A stretch of DNA of 64,000 bases from Breviolum minutum Mf 1.05b.01 (Eukaryota; Sar; Dinophyceae; Suessiales; Symbiodiniaceae): assembly GCA_000507305.1 (NCBI GenBank), contig DF239541.1, positions 1 to 64,000 of the forward strand, read 5' to 3'. Position numbers and translations under genes: made by a program. The notes beneath the pieces were generated by a model that was not told the origin of the DNA, did not search any database, and saw only the letters and a program-made list of their open reading frames with translations. The first letter of the stretch is position 1, and each line of letters starts with the position of its first letter. This document shows, piece after piece, positions 55,118-64,000 of the stretch.

Positions 55118-55210
55118 AGTATTTTGATGTTCCAAAGAGTTGTACAGTTTGGTGCATGAATTATCACTTTGACTGGACTGAATTACTGCTTCCTCGCGCG
55201 ACTTGGATGG
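55118..55210 (+). CDS. Exon after a family C intron
   Basis: CATCAAG|AG, then YFDVPKSCTVWCMNYHFDWT and ELLLPRATWM plus one base, donor GATGG|GTATTT. The frame stays open further (to 55348), so a later end is possible. Confidence 0.7.
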
Positions 55211-55657
55211 GTATTTGCCTGAGTGATGCAACCCACTTGCTCACAACCAACCGTATTGTATATAAATGTGCATTTGAATCATTTGCCAAGTGTTTGTTGG
55301 AGGTTCAGTCTGGTAATTGCAAAGTATCACATACTGTAGTGCTTAATTAATTACATCATTATTTTTAATTGTTGAAATCCCGCCAAGGAAACATTGTTTA
55401 TTTGGGGGTATCCTGGTTGAAGCCAAACCTTTGGCCGAAAGTGTCCTAAAACACTCAGAGTAGTTGACTTGTTGAATACCTTAAGTTTCCCTCCGCTTCT
55501 GTGTATCTTGACAAATGACGCGAAGTGAGCAACGTGTAATGATAAGGTACCCAGCTGGTCTTGCAACGTGAAGATGCCAGGTGCATGTGTGTGGAGCGTT
55601 GGAAACGATGATTGTTTTCCTGTAGCCTTTTTGTGTTGAAGTTGGATGACTATTCCC

Positions 55658-55768
55658 ATGTGGGTGTTTCCGAAAATAGTGGTACCCCCAAATCATCCAT
55701 TTTAATAGGGTTTTCCATTTTAAACCATCCATTTTTGGGTACCTCTATTTTTGGAAACACCCATGTAG
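55658..55768 (+). mobile_element. Family E element, copy 3, at an exon edge
   Basis: CATGTGGGTGTTTCCGAAAA at the left, TTTTTGGAAACACCCATGTAG split over the right end. The left end offers a donor (CAT|GTGGGT) and the right an acceptor (TGTAG|AC). Confidence 0.85.
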
Positions 55769-55806
55769 ACATCCAAAGTTATCCGGATTTCTGGTTGCCA
55801 TCAAGA
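55769..55806 (+). CDS. Small exon after a family E element
   Basis: ATGTAG|AC, then IQSYPDFWLPSR, donor TCAAGA|GTAAAG. A second frame (TSKVIRISG) is also possible. Confidence 0.4.
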
Positions 55807-56210
55807 GTAAAGGTCTGACCTTCAGACAGGGTTCTCAGAGGGGTCTTTGTTTGACCTATGGTGATCCATGGAAAAAAACACAGGATGGTTTACAATCAAA
55901 CATATCAAAGTCAAAAAAACACAAAAAGGAAGTGGTTTCAAATCCAACTCTGATTTGGGACTGATTATTTTGAGACATGGTGATTTTTTGTTGAGAAGAT
56001 GTTGGATTACAGATACAATGGGAAATAGTTATATAATTGCCTTTTCAACACAATTCCAATGAAAAAGCTCGCTTTCCCACTGCGCAGATGGAGAATTGTT
56101 GAAAGGCTCCGCGACGAGGAGAGAGACCAGATGATTGGCAATCAACACCTTGCCACAATCTTCACTTAACCATTCCAATTCATGAATGATTGTAATTCTG
56201 TTTGGATGGA

Positions 56211-56337
56211 GTCCTGTTGGTAATTTTCTCATCTGTTCTTGATGTTCAACTCTTCACCCCTAAGGATGATTTCCAATTTGACTACAAAGGTCATATGTGT
56301 TTTCTTTCCAGATGGGTAGTTCAACCATCACTTGAAG
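56211..56337 (+). mobile_element. Family A element, diverged, supplying an acceptor
   Basis: Left CTGTTGGTAATTTTCTC, interior TTCACCCCTAAGGATGATTT, CAATTTGACTAC and TTTCCAGATGGGTAG, right GTTCAACCATCACTTGAAG|. Confidence 0.6.
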
Positions 56338-56424
56338 ACAACGGACGGACCTCTCTGCAGGACTCTGCCAAAGCCTCGTCCTGAGATTGCAGATGTTGGG
56401 CAAACAATTTCACAACCAAGCTGA
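56338..56424 (+). CDS. Terminal exon after a family A element
   Basis: CTTGAAG|ACA, then TTDGPLCRTLPKPRPEIADV and GQTISQPS, stop TGA; exactly 29 codons including the stop. Confidence 0.5.
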   Translation, partial: TTDGPLCRTLPKPRPEIADVGQTISQPS

Positions 56425-56684
56425 CTCTACGTATTAGATGTAGCGAGCATACTTTTTGTATAAAGGAACAACATAGATATATAGGAACAACCTTCCAAAC
56501 ATGGACTTAATTTGGGTTGATGAATACCCAGTTGTGTGAGTCTGAAGTTGGCCAACGAAATCCAAATCATTTTGTCAATGCGAACCATTGCCAACAAATT
56601 TGGAGGGTTCCTACAGGTTCCTACTTTTCTCATACACCCACATAAGGGTGAATTCTGCTCCCCTCTATTGTAGCGAGTTTTGCC

Positions 56685-56897
56685 TTGAAACTTGACCCAA
56701 GTGAGTTTCGATACCCTTCCAGTGTTGCAACAGTCAAGCAAAGCCTGAAACTGGTAGCTGGAATCTCCCCGTATACCACTCAAAGTTTGCTTGAAGTTGT
56801 AGATTGTCCACTACAGTGTTCAGCTACTATTAGATTGCTATACAAGAACAAAAGGTATAGTACACGATTTTCAGGGTTGACCATTGCCTGCCACTAA
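56685..56897 (+). CDS. Possible coding segment
   Basis: Open frame EFRYPSSVATVKQSLKLVAG, ISPYTTQSLLEVVDCPLQCS. No firm splice edges. Confidence 0.3.
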   Translation: MKLDPSEFRYPSSVATVKQSLKLVAGISPYTTQSLLEVVDCPLQCSATIRLLYKNKRYSTRFSGLTIACH

Positions 56898-57467
56898 AGG
56901 AGAATCCTGAGCTCGAGAAACTTGCAGTCAGACTCGTATGTTCTGCCATGATTTCTGGTGAATATTCGTTAAACCTCAATTATATATTTTGTTTGTTCTG
57001 TGTGAAATCTTAGCTTTGGGTTATAAAATCTCGTCAACTGTATAGTTTCGATCGCAGGGTTGAGAGTATCCATGATTGTTTGGGATGGCTCAATAATTTG
57101 GATAACTCCTATGTTAGCCTATAAATATTATATATATATATATATATTGGATCTGTTGAAATTGACTGTTTTAGCGAAAACACACATGGGATTCATTACC
57201 ATTGAATTATCATACGGGGGGACATATCTTGTCCACATGTTTCCAATCATCAGCAAATAAACGGTCATTTTTTGCAAACATGAGCCACCAGAATCTCGTG
57301 AGGATCAATCTTTGGTTCTCTTTGTTTGTAGTAAGTCAGCAAATATCAAACTCCACCTCTTCCTCAAACACAAAACTAGGCGGTGGTTCCACGGATTTCT
57401 TTTTTGGATCTGTGCTTGGGAGGGATCGAACAAGCAGCAAATGTGTGGCAATTGTGGAAGATGCATT

Positions 57468-57577
57468 CTAGTAGTGTGGTTTCAAAGAGAGTTTTTTTAC
57501 CTACTGAAATGCGGAGAATATGATTCTAATTTTAAGGAAAATATGTTTCAGATAGGTTGAAACCCGTTCAACTATAG
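57468..57577 (+). mobile_element. Family A element, copy 9
   Basis: CTAGTAGTGTGGTTTCAAAG ... CAGATAGGTTGAAACCCG then TTCAACTATAG. An open frame ending TSSKCVAIVEDAF runs into its left edge, so it may be another intron. Confidence 0.7.
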
Positions 57578-58260
57578 AAAAATAATCAAAACAACTGTCT
57601 AAACACAACTATCATTAACTACGCAAATTCTCCCTGGGTAAAAAGGCGTGAGGTCTACCACTTCGTTATTTGTTAAAGATGCCTACCACAGGGACTATAC
57701 GGATGACTCCGTATACCTTAGATTTGCATGCTGCATACCCTTGGATCCCAAAACACTGAAAAAATGAAGGTTTCAAACCCCCAAATATATGGGTTATAGC
57801 CCCTAAAGATTCAAGGATTTGGGGTTCCCATGGTATGGAGTATGAGAGAATACCTTCATGTTTCACGAGTTCCTTTCGCTACTTCTCTCTTTTCGGAGTT
57901 GAGCCATGTCCGTGGGACTACTGTTGACCGCCAACGCTGTACCCTGTGGTGCGCCACTTGTCTTGGAAGCTGCCCTCCTGAAGTTGGTTTCAGCGTGTTG
58001 AAACCCCCCTGAAGAGGTACCGGGAGCCAATAGGAAAGATCGTTTGAAACAACCACACTGTTTCAGGGGCTATGGCTGTTAAACGCGTAAAAGCCTGACA
58101 TCCACTAAGCAACACTTGCCTGAACACTTGGCAGATAGTGTATGGTATATCGACCCTGGATCACCATTTGATTGAACAGATTTCAGGGGTGAAACGCTTC
58201 AGGTGGATGCTTACCTTCAAAATGTTGATGATTTACGTTTGAGATGGAAAAGCATGTCCA

Positions 58261-58555
58261 TTGAACCGCACTCAACACAACATGTGTTTGATTGAAAACT
58301 TGCATTGCTTACCCTATTTCCATTGCAAATCAATGCTGCCTGGCTATGTCATATTCAAGCCGAACAATATGAGTCTTGTGGTTAAATGCTTAAGGGCAGT
58401 TGTGCATAAATCCCCTGCAAGCTGCAAGGTCAAAAAACAGATCCATAGAAACTGGTATAAACCTCTTGCAGCGGCCGTTTGCAACATGAACAGTGTTGGT
58501 TTATATACCTTTCTACATGAAATCTTGTTTTTCAAACATTCCTACTTTTGGAGAT
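58261..58555 (+). CDS. Possible coding segment
   Basis: Open frame MLPGYVIFKPNNMSLVVKCL, RAVVHKSPASCKVKKQIHRN and WYKPLAAAVCNMNSVGLYTF. No splice edges were assigned. Protein-like composition. Confidence 0.35.
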
Positions 58556-59436
58556 TTTTTGGGTGCAAAATGTGTATGTAACCCGTGTAATATATATATA
58601 TATTACTATATATGCCATTATTTGATATTTGATATTGGATATAAAACGGTTGTGGCTAGTAATATGCATACATTGGATATTGGAGGGGTGTAAGTGGGTG
58701 ATATACATGTATTGGATATCAAAGGCTTGTAAGTTGTAGCTGGCAATACATATATGCAATACTACGTCATCTATTTCTATACCCCCGCCCTTAGAAAAAA
58801 AAACAACATCACCAGCGCCAATTGATCACTCAAACGCTGAGGCATGCGAAACGACAGCCTTTAGGATTGGATGTGAGGCCACGGCAGATCTTGGCCACTT
58901 CCTTTCATGTGCCTTGGTGAAAAACTCAAGTTGCGAAACAGACAAAAAGGGAATTTGCAATCATTTCTAAAAGTTGGTGTAAGTTGACCATATATTTTGA
59001 CAACTCATCGTTGATTTCGGTAAAAGTAAATATATGCCTTCCATTCATACATACTGAATGATATCATCCAGGGGCGGGGAGGGTGTATTGATCCACGGTT
59101 TTAATCCTTGAGTCGGTGCTTTCGCCACCCGTGGTTCACCGAACGAAAATGATGGAAACGTTTCCAAGTTCGGTTCATCTCCCAGGGGACTCCAGGGGCC
59201 TATTTTTTTTTTTGAAAAAAACACCTTAAACTGCAGGGATGGACTGAAACGACCCCTGAGTCATGGCCGGCCTTGCTAATTTCGGAAGGTTTGCTTGCGT
59301 TCCAAGCATCAATTTCCAGGTGTTATCTTATTTTCAAGGAGGGTATAGGGGCAGAGTGTTGTTAAAGTTCTCTTGGTAAATATTTTGTTGCTTCTTTGAC
59401 GTAACAACATATTGAAATCTATGTGATTTGTCAACT

Positions 59437-59543
59437 GTAGAAGTATAGGATAGGATAACATAGTATGGTATAGGTTGGGATAGTATGGTATAGTATTGTA
59501 TAGTAGAGTATAGGATAGTATAGAATAATATTGTAAAGTATGG
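59437..59543. repeat. TATAG/GGTATAG imperfect microsatellite
   Basis: Repeated ATAGTATGGTATAG and ATAGTATAG units over ~100 bp. Confidence 0.9.
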
Positions 59544-59949
59544 ACAGTTTTAAAGATATTTTAAAGATCATGTGAAGTACACACCTTTGGCAAATACTGT
59601 AGATGTTTAGTGGAAGATGTTCAGTGGAACTGCGCATATCTTTGCTGCACTATACCACTCACTACAGACCATTTGCGGATAGATGTTGGGCATATTTAGT
59701 GTAAAATGTACATTTGTATACATACAAGCATACGTGCATCTGGAATACATATGACAAAACATGTGCATATTTCTGTATGTATTCATCATCCGTATTCCAA
59801 GTACTTAGCAATTGGTATCAGTTGCATAGTGATGGACATACATGAAAGCTATGAATTCTGAGTTAGTAACAGTGACCCCCCAAAATGACCAGTTAGATTG
59901 AAGTTTCCGTTACCCTCTGTCAACAAAAAGCACTTGCCCGCTGTTCCGT

Positions 59950-60057
59950 TCCAAAACAACTAAACGGCCCCTTGCGCTTGACGTCGATCTCCAGGATCAC
60001 ACGGTGCAGGATTTGCACTTGACGTCGACCTTCAAAAAGACCAAGCGACACCAAAAG
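59950..60057 (+). CDS. Small exon
   Basis: Frame TKRPLALDVDLQDHTVQDLH and LTSTFKKTKRHQK, donor CAAAAG|GTATTC. LALDVDLQD and DLHLTS share the CTTGACGTCGA word, a small internal repeat. The 5' edge is open. Confidence 0.5.
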
Positions 60058-60169
60058 GTATTCGAAGCGGATGGTTTCACTTCATCCTCTCTACACCGTT
60101 TCTTGCTGCGTATGAAAAACCTTGTTGGGTTGGAGGTGATGATCACCTCTTTTTTTTGAGGATTCTCAA

Positions 60170-60341
60170 CACCACAACTACAACAACAACAACAACAACA
60201 ACAACAACAGCAACAACAGCAACAACAACAACAGCAACAACAGCAACAACAGCAACAACCGCAACAGCAGCAACAACAGCAACAACAGCAGCAACAACAA
60301 CGACAACAACAACGACAGCAACAACGACAACAAAAAAGGCC
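60170..60341. repeat. (CAA)n / (CAG)n microsatellite
   Basis: Imperfect CAA with CAG, CGA and CCG interruptions over ~170 bp. Confidence 0.97.
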
Positions 60342-60786
60342 ACTTTGGGAAAGACTAAATTATATATTTGATTATTTGCATGTTTTTTTTCGTGCAGGTG
60401 TTTTATTCACTTCATAGTCTTGGAATTGTATTCATCACTATTTGGGGAGGATGTTTTTTGGCAATTTTCCTCTCACCTTCAGTGAGGATGAAGTCAATTA
60501 ATGAACCACAAACAAACCAGAATAATGTGCACTTTTAATGCTGAGAGATGGCTAGTTAACAGTAGTCCCCACAACAAACAACAAAATGGGGTATTGTGAA
60601 AATGTTGTTCCGTTCATATGTGACATATTTTGTGAAGGGTAGAGCGGGAAGAGATGTGAAAACGGTTTAGAAATTGAACAATGGGTGCTTCAACAGATTT
60701 TGGGACATTTAGCCATATAACTTGGATGACATGGCGTGCAAAAGGTTGTATTGAATGTTAGTCTTACTGTTTGTTACGTCTTTCAG

Positions 60787-60904
60787 ATTCACTCCAAAGC
60801 TAGCTTTACCCTTGATGTATAGGGATTTTGGGGAAAAGGATGATGGTCTTGAAAACAAAGCCAGTAAATCGAGAGCCAAAGCGACCCAATATCCTCAAAA
60901 CCAG
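60787..60904 (+). CDS. Plus-strand exon
   Basis: TCTTTCAG|A, then FTPKLALPLMYRDFGEKDDG and LENKASKSRAKATQYPQNQ, donor ACCAG|GTACTT. Charged second half. Confidence 0.6.
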
Positions 60905-61120
60905 GTACTTGTTCATTGCAAAATAATGTTAAATATGTTAAACACAATTAAACACACTGCGGCATGTCTTGCCATGTCCCAGACCCTTTCTCAGGTTTCA
61001 TGTCCGAGAACATCGTTGTACACTCTGTTAATATGTAACATCGCATATTATAGATCTACTTTCCATTGTGGATTTACTCGTGCACGTATGCTCCTGCTCA
61101 ATGAATTTTGATGACTGCAG

Positions 61121-61373
61121 GCTATTATCTATGATTCGCTTGCTTGTTCGCAACAAAACTTGGAGATGTTTGGACCATGAGCACTTGGACCATCACCCAA
61201 CCCCTGAACCCCGGCGGGAAAGCGGATCGCCGGTTCCCCACGTCCCCAGGATTGCGCTCGGAGCCCTCATTGCCATCCTTTGCGTCGGGGGCTACTTGGC
61301 TCGGTTTGGATTATCCAGCTGGTGGCTGGTGGTTCAACATGTTTTCTTGGATATTGGAGGGGGATCAAATGAG
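61121..61373 (+). CDS. Exon with a membrane helix, before a family F intron
   Basis: CTGCAG|G, then 84 codons: LLSMIRLLVRNKTWRCLDHE, HLDHHPTPEPRRESGSPVPH, a hydrophobic helix IALGALIAILCVGGYLARFG, and SSWWLVVQHVFLDIGGGSNE; donor AATGAG|GTACCC. A single transmembrane segment is likely. Confidence 0.75.
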
Positions 61374-61475
61374 GTACCCTCCAGGGCACTGACATATAAC
61401 ATATCCCAAGGCACTTTTGAAGATGATTTTATTGAGTTTCCGTTTCCCATGGTGGGATATATTAGTTCCCTCTAG
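61374..61475 (+). mobile_element. Family F element acting as a whole intron
   Basis: This 102-bp element runs from GTACCCTCCAGGGCACT to TATTAGTTCCCTCTAG. The phase-0 join continues an open frame of over 40 codons on the far side. The clearest introner in the window. Confidence 0.85.
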
Positions 61476-61606
61476 GGTATACCCCTTGGTTGGGACACAA
61501 AAATACAAACAAGTGCCTTTTCAATCCTTTTCAGGGAAAGAGTTCATATCCCAGCTCAGGAAGTTAGGAAAATCATCGACTCAAATCAAAATGTTCTTAA
61601 AAAAGG
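61476..61606 (+). CDS. Exon after a family F intron
   Basis: CCTCTAG|GGT, then GIPLGWDTKIQTSAFSILFR, ERVHIPAQEVRKIIDSNQNV and LKK. It ends where a family B-like element begins. The donor is unclear (GG|GATGAT would be GA type). Confidence 0.75.
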
Positions 61607-61727
61607 GATGATATGTTAGTTCCCAGGAGGATATCATATCATATCCCCTGAAAATTGATGGTTAGATGGTGAAATTTCCTTCATCAGATGGTTCCTTTTA
61701 AAGGGGACATATAAATTTCTGCAGGGG
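61607..61727 (+). mobile_element. Family B/F-like element directly after an exon
   Basis: GATATGTTAGTTCCCAGGAG, ATATCCCCTGAAAATTGATG, then AAAGGGGACATATAAATTTC and TGCAGGGG. Its termini mix family B and F features. Confidence 0.6.
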
Positions 61728-62062
61728 TGGCATAGGTTGAGGCTTGGTGGGGGATCGCATGTTTCCTATCGTTTTCTAAGGTTACTCGTCCCCCCAAAAA
61801 AAGGTCATCAAATAAACGTTGTTGTTGACCCTTTTTTATACACTGCGTCATGATGACACTGATAAACATATCAGAACATGTTTGAATTGTGTATATATTC
61901 GATCAACATGTTGATATCTTCAAGCGTCCTTCAGCATGCAAACAACTCTCACCAAAATTGTTATTGACTGCTTCTATTTGCTACACCGCATCACACACGC
62001 ACATTTCTGTATGAATTTTTGTGCAGCGTGAAGTGACATATTGACCTCACGCTGTGTTACAG

Positions 62063-62174
62063 CATACCTTAACCGAACTGGATAAATCCAACTGGTGGTT
62101 GTCAATGATCAATGATCCCACTGCCCACTTGTTGAGCGACGCTGATGCATCCCCAAACTGTTGGGTTCACCAAG
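62063..62174 (+). CDS. Plus-strand exon
   Basis: GTTACAG|CAT, then HTLTELDKSNWWLSMINDPT and AHLLSDADASPNCWVHQ plus G, donor ACCAAG|GTTTAG. It joins 62286 in phase. Confidence 0.65.
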
Positions 62175-62285
62175 GTTTAGCCAAACCTTGTTTGTTTTCA
62201 GAGCAGGGATTCTATTCCTCAACTGTCATGGTTTGGACTTGCTTTCTCAGAGAATTGAACCGGACTAGTTGGAATTAAAGAGAAG

Positions 62286-62348
62286 CTGTGAAAAAAAAAT
62301 CCGCGTCAAGTGTTTGCGTGATTTTGCGGTACAAGACTAAGGTTCAAG
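62286..62348 (+). CDS. Small exon
   Basis: AGAGAAG|CT, then VKKKSASSVCVILRYKTKVQ plus G, donor TTCAAG|GTGAGG. G + CT gives Ala at the upstream join. Confidence 0.65.
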
Positions 62349-62496
62349 GTGAGGGGCAAAAAATGAGAACATCACTCAAACAAGAATTCTGGTGGATGTT
62401 CCATAGGTTCCTGGTCTCCTTCTCAAAAGATATAGATAAATCCCCATGTCCAAAACACAATACTGTAGTGAAGTCTTGAATTTGAAAAAACGCCAA

Positions 62497-62597
62497 TCCC
62501 ATAGGATCCATGTATGGTATATTTAGCTACATTTACAATTAAAAGAATATAAAATTCAACCATTCATGTAGGTAAATATGTTATTTTTCCATTGATC
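62497..62597 (+). mobile_element. Family G element, copy 2
   Basis: CCCATAGGATCCATGTATGG and CCATTGATCCTATGGG are the outer arms; GTAGCTAAATATAC and GTAGGTAAATATG pair inside. Confidence 0.85.
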
Positions 62598-62643
62598 CTA
62601 TGGGAATTTTGACAATCTTCAGATCTCTCAATTTTACAAATGC

Positions 62644-62732
62644 CTAGGCAAATAGTTTCACAGCTCTTTGGAACATGATTCCTATTTTGACCATAATATT
62701 TTTTCATATTCTGGGTTGAAAAAACGAAGTAG
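62644..62732 (+). mobile_element. Family A element, degraded copy
   Basis: CTAGGCAAATAGTTTCACAG ... TTCTGGGTTGAAAAAACG then AAGTAG. Interior CCTATTTTGACCATAATATT as in the copy at 48731. Confidence 0.55.
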
Positions 62733-62801
62733 ACCCTGTTAAAAATAGGAATGATTTCTCAAGCCTATTAATATAAGAATCCTCTCATCAAGCAACCAAG
62801 A

Positions 62802-62910
62802 CTAGGTGGTGGTTTCTAATATTATTTTATTTTCACCCTTACCTGAGGTGATGATCCAATTTGACATTCGCATATTTTTCAGATGGGGTTGGTGAATCAC
62901 CACCAACCAG
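62802..62910 (+). mobile_element. Family A element supplying a splice acceptor
   Basis: CTAGGTGGTGGTTTCTAAT ... GGTGAATCACCACCAACCAG|. Interior TTTTATTTTCACCCTTACC, GATGATCCAATTTGAC, ATATTTTTCAG. Confidence 0.85.
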
Positions 62911-63035
62911 TCCATGTTTCACCCTTGGGAGGTTGACAGATCGCACATCTCCACATCGGAGATTTTGAATTTGTCCACGGCACCTTCCAAGCACTACAAA
63001 CCTGTATGGCAGTGCTCGGAGCACGTACCGTTGAG
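62911..63035 (+). CDS. Exon after a family A element
   Basis: CCAACCAG|TCC, then SMFHPWEVDRSHISTSEILN, LSTAPSKHYKPVWQCSEHVP and L plus AG, donor TTGAG|GTGCCT. A second frame (IAHLHIGDFEFVHGTFQALQ, after TTGACAG) is open too. Confidence 0.6.
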
Positions 63036-64000
63036 GTGCCTGGATGACTGTTGATGTTGTTTGTTATTTTTTTTGTGCTTAAAAATGGGTGAAGGGTGAT
63101 ATGCTTATTGGTGTTTTGTTGGAATTGTAAGTATTTGGAGAGTCAACCTTGTTCCTGATTTCCTGTTCTTTTTTCAATTTGTGTTTAGGACATGCAGTTG
63201 ATTTATGTTGTCCAAAACAAAGGATGACCCTTTTAGGTGTTTTGCTCGACTTGGAGTTTCAATGGACTGCAATGGATTGTATTTTGAACATATCAGCTGT
63301 TTTATATTTGATGTCATTTGGAACCAGGTGACCTGTTCATGTACCCACAAAATCTGGTGGAGTGTTTCGCTTTGAAATGATCATTTATGTTGAAAAACAT
63401 GTTTGAAGAATCAATATTTTAACGGGTTTCACCATTCAACTACTGAAAACCCCATGATTTATCTTGGGATCACCAAGCTTATTGAATCCCTTGGTGGTGC
63501 TTTACACAGGCATTTTTTGTGGTAGGGTGAGACTGTTTAGGAGCGGATGTTGGGCCCCCACGATGTTGGGCCCCCACATACCCCTTGGTGGTTTGATTTT
63601 CCTGATTTTAAATGTGTTTGTAGGGTTCGAAATTATTGACGGTGGACAAAATAGTTGTAATGAATTGGCAAGGATAAATTAAAGAATACCAACAGATTAT
63701 GTCGTATATCCTTTTGTCTCTTGTTGGTTTGGGTACCCGAAGTTAATATTCATACTCAGGAACTGTACATTCAGCAAAGTTTTGGTATCTTCAACTCAAA
63801 CCTTCAACTGTTTACGTCCTGCCCAAACCCTGTATCACTAAAAATAAGTGATCATCAATATTTCAATATGTTGAAATTTTAGTAGGGAACCCGTTATTTA
63901 ATTTCATGGTCCACTGCTACTAGATGGATCCGCCTTTTAAAATGTACCAATACCGGTGGTCAAAGTGTCAAAGGTCGGGGGGGGTGAACCCAACGTATAA
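63036..64000. other. Stretch with no confident exon
   Basis: Short frames only. A 16-bp word GATGTTGGGCCCCCAC is tandemly repeated at 63547-63578. Confidence 0.4.

Larger units (their letters stand above)
57580..59940. other. Stretch with weak coding signals
   Basis: The only notable frames are 57907-57990 (MSVGLLLTANAVPCGAPLVL, after GTTGAG) and 58261-58581 (see below). A family H copy lies at 57737-57815 and TATAG-type repeats at 59437-59543. Confidence 0.35.

Noticed and set aside
60143-60371. Open frames rich in Thr or Val
   Set aside because: Produced by the (CAA)n/(CAG)n repeat.
22957-62910. Internal ATTTTTCAG of family A as the true acceptor
   Set aside because: Splicing there would place the right terminal repeat, which has in-frame stops (for example GGTTGA), in the exon. 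The terminal AG gives open, in-phase exons instead.

Overview
The window looks like nuclear DNA of a dinoflagellate, most likely a Suessiales/Symbiodiniaceae-type alga. The evidence is: many small exons split by short introns; splice donors that are GC or GA as well as GT, with acceptors often AG|G; coding matches to two protein families I know only from dinoflagellates; abundant simple repeats; and dense ~100-bp inverted-repeat elements. No bacterial operon, rRNA, tRNA or CRISPR was seen. All exon models were made by eye from reading frame, splice sites and codon phase. No alignment or transcript was available.

Layout. (1) 1-8.6 kb is almost gene-free: diverged direct and tandem repeats, one possible hAT-transposase relic (6.6-6.9 kb) and one doubtful minus-strand exon. 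(2) 8.9-21.6 kb carries two or three minus-strand genes in tandem. Gene 1 (about 21.56-15.29 kb, ~22 exons) ends in a dinoflagellate domain with an EFYAGVGRIA motif, a CCSSW...GTSKR block and an ENPGSSL block; it resembles an SAM-methyltransferase fold. Gene 2 (14.97-11.17 kb, about 12 exons) is followed within 160 bp by gene 3 (11.01-8.90 kb), whose last exon alone encodes ~620 aa of a very abundant dinoflagellate protein family; genes 2 and 3 may be one gene. Clusters of the motif TTTCCGTCC lie at 8.7, 15.15 and 21.64 kb, on both sides of the gene 1 and gene 2/3 blocks, about 6.4 kb apart. (3) From about 22 kb to the end the plus strand carries many small exons (about 40-250 bp) of several unidentified genes.

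The most striking feature is in part 3. At least seven families (A-G) of short (~80-115 bp) elements with terminal inverted repeats fill the introns. In seven places (families A, B, C, F) the element is the whole intron: its left terminus supplies the GT donor, its right terminus supplies the AG acceptor, and the flanking exons join in phase. In about ten more places the right terminus is the acceptor of a coding exon. These are introner-like elements, that is, transposons that create introns, with several unrelated-looking families side by side. None was seen in the ~35 introns of the minus-strand genes next door.

Limits: gene boundaries on the plus strand are unresolved, products there are unknown, and two assembly gaps (35794-35848, 54157-54261) interrupt the sequence.
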